Below, one piece after another: positions 60,801-64,000 of a DNA stretch of 64,000 nt. Origin of the DNA: Ralstonia insidiosa (GTDB lineage: Bacteria > Pseudomonadota > Gammaproteobacteria > Burkholderiales > Burkholderiaceae); NCBI RefSeq assembly GCF_008801405.1, contig NZ_VZPV01000002.1, positions 992,001-1,056,000 of the forward strand. The letters are read 5' to 3'. The position numbers and the translations under genes were made by a program. The notes under the pieces were generated by a model. The model worked only from the letters and a program-made list of their open reading frames with translations. It did no database searches and had not been told where the DNA came from. The first letter of the stretch is position 1, and the number at the start of each line of letters is the position of its first letter.

Positions 60801-61833
60801 GCAGCGTCGGCTTGATCGACGCGAACTCCAGCGGGAAGCTCAGCAGCCCCGGCGAAAGCTTGTTCTTCTGATGCAGCGCGATCTGCGCCACGCTGATCTC
60901 CTTCAGGCCGTCGCACAGCTCGTCAAAGCGCTGGTCGAACATGGCCGCCACATCGGGCTTGGCATCCGGCTCGAAGGGCAGGGAAGAGCCCCAGACGCGG
61001 TCGCGCTCCTGTTTCTCGCTGTCGCCAAAGAATTCGGTAAAGCCGGTGATCAGGTCGGCCTTGGTGAACATCACGTACACCGGGGCGAACACTTCCAGGC
61101 GCTCCGTCAGCTCTTGCACGCGTTGGCGCAGGTTCTTGGCCAGGTTGATGGCGAACTCGGGGCGGTTTTGCGTGAGTTCCGACACGCTCACCGTCACCAC
61201 GATCCCGTTGATGGGGGCCTTCGGGCGATAGCGTTTGAGCAGATCCAGGAAGCCGAGCCATTCGCGGCGGTCTTCTTCGTGCACCGAGTAGCGGCCGGCG
61301 GTATCGAGCAAGATGCCTTCGGTGGTGAAGAACCAGTCGCAGTTACGCGTACCGCCGATGCCCTGAATGACTGCGCCGCCCTTGTCGGCAAACGGAAACT
61401 GCAAGCCCGAATTCAGCACCGCCGTGCTTTTGCCCGCCGCCGGGTTGCCGATCACGATGTACCACGGCAGCTCATACAGCGCGGCGTCTCCCGACAGTTG
61501 GCCGAGCTTGGAGCGCTTGATGGTCTTGACGGCTTCAGCCAAGCGCACGCGCAGGGCTTCAACTTCCTCGCGCTTGTCGGGCGTGGCGGCCTTGTCGGGC
61601 GTGGCGGCCTGCTCCAGCACGCCTTCCAGCTTCTTGCTGGCCTGACGCGCGCGCCAGCGCTTCCAGAGGTAGGCCACCAGCCACAGCGCCAGCAGCACAC
61701 CCAGCGCGATGCCGGCCCAGACCAGGCCAATCTCGAAGGTCTGCGCGATCAGCAGCAGAAAGATGGTGAGCACGATCACGCCGAGAACCGACAGCGTGCG
61801 TGAGTTGGTCAGGAAGTTTAGGAAGCGTTGCAT
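57886..61833 (-). CDS. tssM: T6SS membrane-complex protein TssM (IcmF family)
   Basis: A 1315-residue inner-membrane protein. Two N-terminal helices (about 15-31 and 36-56) are followed by a cytoplasmic NTPase domain with Walker A GNPAAGKST (residues 129-137) and a third helix near 435-455. The large periplasmic part includes ImcF-related and C-terminal TssJ-binding domains. The tail is Ala/Pro/Thr-rich. With TssL and TssJ it forms the trans-envelope channel. ATG 61833 follows GAAGG and begins the first helix; the frame is open further upstream without coding sense. It contains a perfect 18-base duplication (AATPDK twice, residues 76-87). Confidence 0.95.
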   Translation of the reverse strand: MQRFLNFLTNSRTLSVLGVIVLTIFLLLIAQTFEIGLVWAGIALGVLLALWLVAYLWKRWRARQASKKLEGVLEQAATPDKAATPDKREEVEALRVRLAEAVKTIKRSKLGQLSGDAALYELPWYIVIGNPAAGKSTAVLNSGLQFPFADKGGAVIQGIGGTRNCDWFFTTEGILLDTAGRYSVHEEDRREWLGFLDLLKRYRPKAPINGIVVTVSVSELTQNRPEFAINLAKNLRQRVQELTERLEVFAPVYVMFTKADLITGFTEFFGDSEKQERDRVWGSSLPFEPDAKPDVAAMFDQRFDELCDGLKEISVAQIALHQKNKLSPGLLSFPLEFASIKPTLRSFLVTLFDENPFQYKPVFRGFYFTSALQEGATNSASAERIARRFGLSTDGAARSREVFSKNGFFLRDLFSKVIFADRQTVRQFASPAKTRLRIATFFGLVLALGLMLGGWTWSYMGNRTLTANVQADLDKIVKMQQNRVDLQARLEALDMLQDRIEQLDRYRNDHPLALSLGLYQGDTLQHKLLDEYYNGLRQVMLKPVGGAIETFLAEVNAHPDQLAPMVRPPETGAVMTSSVTTATATVGGASGAAANAPAAPNQATASTGAKRYTDASPTNVEDGYNALKTYLMLSDKRHVEIAHLTDQVTRFWRGWLEDNRGNMPREQMIRSAERNLSFFLAHVNDDNWPMLEGNLSLVDQTRENLRRVVRGMPARERAYAEIKARASTRYAPMTVARIVGETGAGVVAGSYAVPGTFTKEAWLGYVQPAIREAANKELQTKDWVLNVAARDDLTLEGSPEQIQKALVTMYKTEYAREWQRFMQGVAIQDFTGFDQAVTGMNLLGDPTNSPIRKVLDTAYDQTSWDNPSMLNAGLKQAKTGVLGWFKQLFARQTPSQVNINVDTGNIADAGAIPMGPVGKEFSGLARVVMVRDDKSLLRGYMDSLSKVRTRFNLIKNQGDPGPGARQLMQQTLDGSGSELADTLKYVDEQMLTGMTDSERATLRPLLVRPLLQSYAVVIRPATAEINKVWNAQVYQTFATTLADKYPFSANAKIEASAAEIGQVFGPDGSIAKFASTTIGPLSVRRGDMLAARTWGDLGLSFVPEFTTGFTRWIAPLTGGAAGGGAGGAAAAAPQTVFQILPVPSQGATEYTIEIDGQQLRYRNTPPQWANFVWPNPQGTPGAKVTATTFDGRTVELLNEPGRFGLERLIATAQRKRRPDGAFDLSWTKDGLTVAISLRIISSPQTGGTTASDSPQGQGLRGLRLPTSIADMNAPLNTSTPPAPAGSPPAGRTPAPAQTQAATRSAVTEEQGGTAQ
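61573..61608 (-). repeat. 18-bp perfect tandem duplication within tssM
   Basis: CTTGTCGGGCGTGGCGGC occurs at 61573-61590 and again at 61591-61608, adding six residues (AATPDK) to the cytoplasmic linker between the TssM membrane helices and the NTPase domain. The repeat is in frame and could change copy number by slippage. Confidence 0.85.
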
Positions 61834-61880
61834 GTTGCCTTCGGCTCGCGAGCGGACAAAGTCGGATTCGGGATTCGGGG

Positions 61881-63368
61881 TCAGGTCAGGCGCGGCACCA
61901 CCGCAATGGCGCCGCGCTGCTGGATGTCGTTGGCGGTGATGGCCAGCACCGGCTTGCCGCTTTGCTGGCTCAACTGGTGCGCCACCACGACAGGCAGCAG
62001 GGCACCCGCCGCGCCGACGTAACCGCACGGTGTGCCCAGGGGCAGCAGATCGGCGGCCACGTCCAGCGTGGGAAAGCGTTCAGAGACGATGCGTGCGACC
62101 TCCACGGTGCGCACGGGGTGCATGCCGGTGTCGGTGACGACGCTGGCGACGAGCGGTTCCGCATCGGTAGCGGCCGGCTTCGCATCGGCAGGTGGCGTCT
62201 TGCTGTTGGCTTCGGCAGGCGCGGCAGCGGCAGCAAGGGTCTCCAGCACGTGACGTACTGCGCCGTTAAGGGCTTCCAGTTGCGGCTGGCCGCGATCGGG
62301 CGTCGGCGCCTCCAGGCGGGCCACGCTGGCGCGGGTGATTGTGATGGCGGCCGGTGGCGTGTCGTCACCCGTGCCGTCAACAGACGGCGTTGCCGGAGCA
62401 GCAGCAAGGGCCGGCGCGCAGAGCAACACGCCAGCGGCGGCTTCGCCCGGCACGCGGCCATGCTGGCGGTTGGCCTCGAACAACTGCTCCTGTTGCGTCA
62501 GTTGCTCCACTGCACTGGGGCCGACCAGCGAGTCGGCCACCACCAGCATGCGCAGCACGCGCTCGTCGCTTGTGCGGTTGACGGCCTGCGTGGCGCGATC
62601 AAGCAGCAGCAAGGCATCGGCATCACCCTTGGCGGTGATCGGCTCAAGGGTGAGGTGATTCGTTGGCCAGATCACGCTGATGCGCTGGCGCAGCCAGGCA
62701 TCTGCGATGGCCTGTTGTTGCGGTGTCCATTCGCGCGGCAGCAGGGCGGTGATGACGAGCCGCGTGGCATCCGGGCCGGCGGGTTCTGGCTGTTGCGCGA
62801 CGGCATGGGCCGCAAGTTCTTCGGCAACCTGCCCAGCAAGCGTCAACGCGCGCAGCTGTTCGTCCAGCCAGTCCACGTCTGGGTGGCGCTCCGTCAGCTC
62901 GGTGCGCAGGTCTTCGATGTCGAGGCCATCCACGGGTGCTGCAAAGATCGGTTGGCCAAAGCCTTGTACATCCGTCAGGCCTGGCTGGGTGCTGGCCTGC
63001 ACGGCGTCCACCAGCGATGCCGCATCGCTGCCGCCCGGCGCGCGCAATGCACTGGCCAGCAGTACGGCACGCCAGTGGCGCGTTGCATCTTGCGGGTCGG
63101 CCGGTGTGCCATCGCTCTTGGCGGCAGCAGCGGGTGCTGCGGCCGAGAGCTCACGCCCGGCCGCCACGTTGGAGCGGATGCCGTCCAGCGCGCGCTTGAT
63201 GACCCAATAGCCAATCACCATGCCCAGCGGCAGCAGGAACAGGTAGGTGACGATGTCGGCGGTGCTCGGCATGCGGTTGGTGGACTGCCACCACACGATG
63301 ACGGCAATCCACACCACCACGAACGCTGCCAGCAGCGTCAACCCGGACCGGAAGAGTCGTGCAGCCAT
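61881..63368 (-). CDS. T6SS-linked membrane protein with thiolase-like C-terminal part
   Basis: A 495-residue protein with two N-terminal membrane helices (about 9-27 and 37-58), a long Ala/Pro-rich, partly disordered middle and a C-terminal segment (about 420-495) containing RTVEVARIVSERFPTLD, a GYVGAAGALLPVVVAHQL-type stretch and a final AITANDIQQRGAIAVV. That end looks like the last part of a beta-ketoacyl synthase/thiolase fold, but a catalytic Cys-His-His set is not evident. Its place between tssM (47 bases away) and PAAR (7 bases) implies a T6SS-related role; it is unknown to me. Start at ATG 63368; the frame is open upstream. Confidence 0.65.
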   Translation of the reverse strand: MAARLFRSGLTLLAAFVVVWIAVIVWWQSTNRMPSTADIVTYLFLLPLGMVIGYWVIKRALDGIRSNVAAGRELSAAAPAAAAKSDGTPADPQDATRHWRAVLLASALRAPGGSDAASLVDAVQASTQPGLTDVQGFGQPIFAAPVDGLDIEDLRTELTERHPDVDWLDEQLRALTLAGQVAEELAAHAVAQQPEPAGPDATRLVITALLPREWTPQQQAIADAWLRQRISVIWPTNHLTLEPITAKGDADALLLLDRATQAVNRTSDERVLRMLVVADSLVGPSAVEQLTQQEQLFEANRQHGRVPGEAAAGVLLCAPALAAAPATPSVDGTGDDTPPAAITITRASVARLEAPTPDRGQPQLEALNGAVRHVLETLAAAAAPAEANSKTPPADAKPAATDAEPLVASVVTDTGMHPVRTVEVARIVSERFPTLDVAADLLPLGTPCGYVGAAGALLPVVVAHQLSQQSGKPVLAITANDIQQRGAIAVVPRLT

Positions 63369-63375
63369 GTCGTTC

Positions 63376-63645
63376 TCAGATGCTGCCCGTGTTGCCTTGG
63401 CTCGACAGGAGCGTGGCGCCGCAGGCGGTCTTGTCGCCGTGGCGCGCGGCCTGCTTGCCGTCGATGATGACGTTCGGGTCTCCGGTGACGATGACGGTGG
63501 TGCCGCCATGGCCTTGCTTGGGGCAGGTGACCTTGTCGCCCACACAGGCGATGCCCTTGCCGCCCGTGGACGTGTTGCCCGACGCGCTGATCACCACACC
63601 GCCGTGGTCCGTCTTGTCACCCAGCAGGATGAAGGGACGTGTCAT
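63376..63645 (-). CDS. PAAR-repeat spike-tip protein
   Basis: An 89-residue protein made only of a PAAR domain: ILLGDKTDHGGVVISAS, GDKVTCPKQGHGG and a RHGDKTACGATLL C-terminal motif, with the His and Cys residues that bind zinc in the tip. It sharpens the VgrG spike and can carry effectors. The ribosome site GGGGAG lies six bases before ATG 63645. It lies 36 bases after the M15 peptidase gene, a natural cargo candidate. Confidence 0.92.
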   Translation of the reverse strand: MTRPFILLGDKTDHGGVVISASGNTSTGGKGIACVGDKVTCPKQGHGGTTVIVTGDPNVIIDGKQAARHGDKTACGATLLSSQGNTGSI

Positions 63646-63681
63646 TGCATGCTCCCCGTATGTGTTCGATTCATCGATTCG

Positions 63682-64000
63682 TCATTGGCCTGGCGCGTCG
63701 GGACGCTTGCCGAGTACGCCCTTGCGACGCAGCTCCACATGGCCCAGGTCCATCATCTTCCAGCGGCCGCCCCACACGAGGCCAACCGACTCCGCCGTTT
63801 GCCCATACAACTCGTAGCCGCGCATCGCCCACGGGTCTTTCTCACTGATCACCAGCTTGCCCTCGCGGAAGAACGCGCTGTCTGCTGCCAGGCCGTACTG
63901 GTGGTAGCTCTGATACGCCCCAGCCTGTGTGACGTTGCTGCCCATCGCCGCCAGCTTGGCTTGCCGATCGGGGCTGCGGAAGCCTTCGAGCAGCGCCATC
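63682..64000 (-). CDS. M15 family peptidoglycan peptidase, N-terminus cut by the window edge
   Basis: The visible 105 residues are the C-terminal part of an endolysin-like D,D- or L,D-peptidase: LEGFRSPDRQAKLAAMGS, SYHQYGLAADSAF (SxHxxGxAxD zinc motif) and WKMMDLGHVEL (the second His). These three blocks match the M15 (VanY/CwlK-type) active site. The start lies beyond 64000. Next to PAAR and tssM it is a candidate T6SS effector that cuts peptidoglycan peptides, but such enzymes also serve local wall opening for T6SS assembly; no immunity gene is in view. Confidence 0.8.
   Translation of the reverse strand, partial: MALLEGFRSPDRQAKLAAMGSNVTQAGAYQSYHQYGLAADSAFFREGKLVISEKDPWAMRGYELYGQTAESVGLVWGGRWKMMDLGHVELRRKGVLGKRPDAPGQ

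Noticed and set aside
57844..61803. 1319-codon open frame on the plus strand opposite tssM
   Set aside because: It is a long antisense frame produced by GC-rich codon use; its protein is compositionally odd (His/Arg/Gly/Ala/Leu rich) and has no motif, while the minus strand encodes an unmistakable TssM.

Overview
The window looks like chromosomal DNA of a GC-rich beta-proteobacterium. The closest fit from memory is the genus Ralstonia (R. pickettii, R. mannitolilytica or R. insidiosa type). The clues are the high-GC coding style, the lutABC and cydAB arrangement, the OprC-type copper receptor with a DUF2946 neighbour, and the gene order of the type VI secretion system (T6SS). The genus is inference; no database search was possible.

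Layout. At 1-754 the window opens on the end of a phage lysis cassette: the C-terminus of a GH19-type endolysin, an Rz-like inner spanin, and an Rz1-like outer spanin embedded in another frame. From 766 to 12000 lie mostly housekeeping or accessory genes: a 55-residue lipoprotein, a secreted protein built of KFDxYTxGA repeats, a second small lipoprotein, a DUF1345 plus AI-2E-type membrane pair, a fosmidomycin-resistance-type MFS exporter, a phosphoribosyltransferase with an HdeD-like protein, a copper receptor with a DUF2946 protein, and a divergent LysE/LysR pair. A 90-residue putative DNA-binding protein sits behind two tandem CTGTA-N6-TACAG palindromes that match the SOS (LexA) box.

From 12394 to 23608 a signalling module (OmpR-type regulator, stand-alone receiver, 809-residue hybrid histidine kinase) precedes a compact run of six genes: cydA-cydB (cyanide-insensitive-type quinol oxidase), lutA-lutB-lutC (iron-sulfur L-lactate oxidation) and an FUSC-family membrane protein. 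The spacing suggests lactate oxidation is coupled to a quinol oxidase in one transcription unit.

From 23889 to the right edge is a T6SS locus with all 13 core components (TssA-TssM) in three blocks. Block 1 (minus, 32237 to 23889): tssJ-tssK-tssL-vgrG-toxin-immunity. Block 2 (plus, 32566 to 53288): TPR lipoprotein-tssB-tssC-hcp-tssE-tssF-tssG-tssH-vgrG-DUF4123 adaptor-VasX-type effector-DUF6708 immunity candidates-tssA. Block 3 (minus, 64000 to 53365): M15 peptidase-PAAR-thiolase-like membrane protein-tssM-tagF-OmpA protein-two membrane proteins. Blocks 1 and 2 diverge from an AT-rich region carrying three near-identical 21-bp direct repeats. The two effector islands (23.9-26.9 kb and 46-51.6 kb) are visibly less GC-rich than the core genes, as expected for exchanged effector and immunity cargo. 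The second contains duplicated immunity candidates and a truncated third copy.

The most novel-looking items are the unassigned toxin domain beside the Imm71/72-like protein, the triple repeat in the T6SS divergent promoter, the tandem SOS-like operators on the 90-residue gene, the repeat-only secreted protein, and the thiolase-like membrane protein between tssM and PAAR. I saw no rRNA, tRNA, CRISPR array or insertion sequence.
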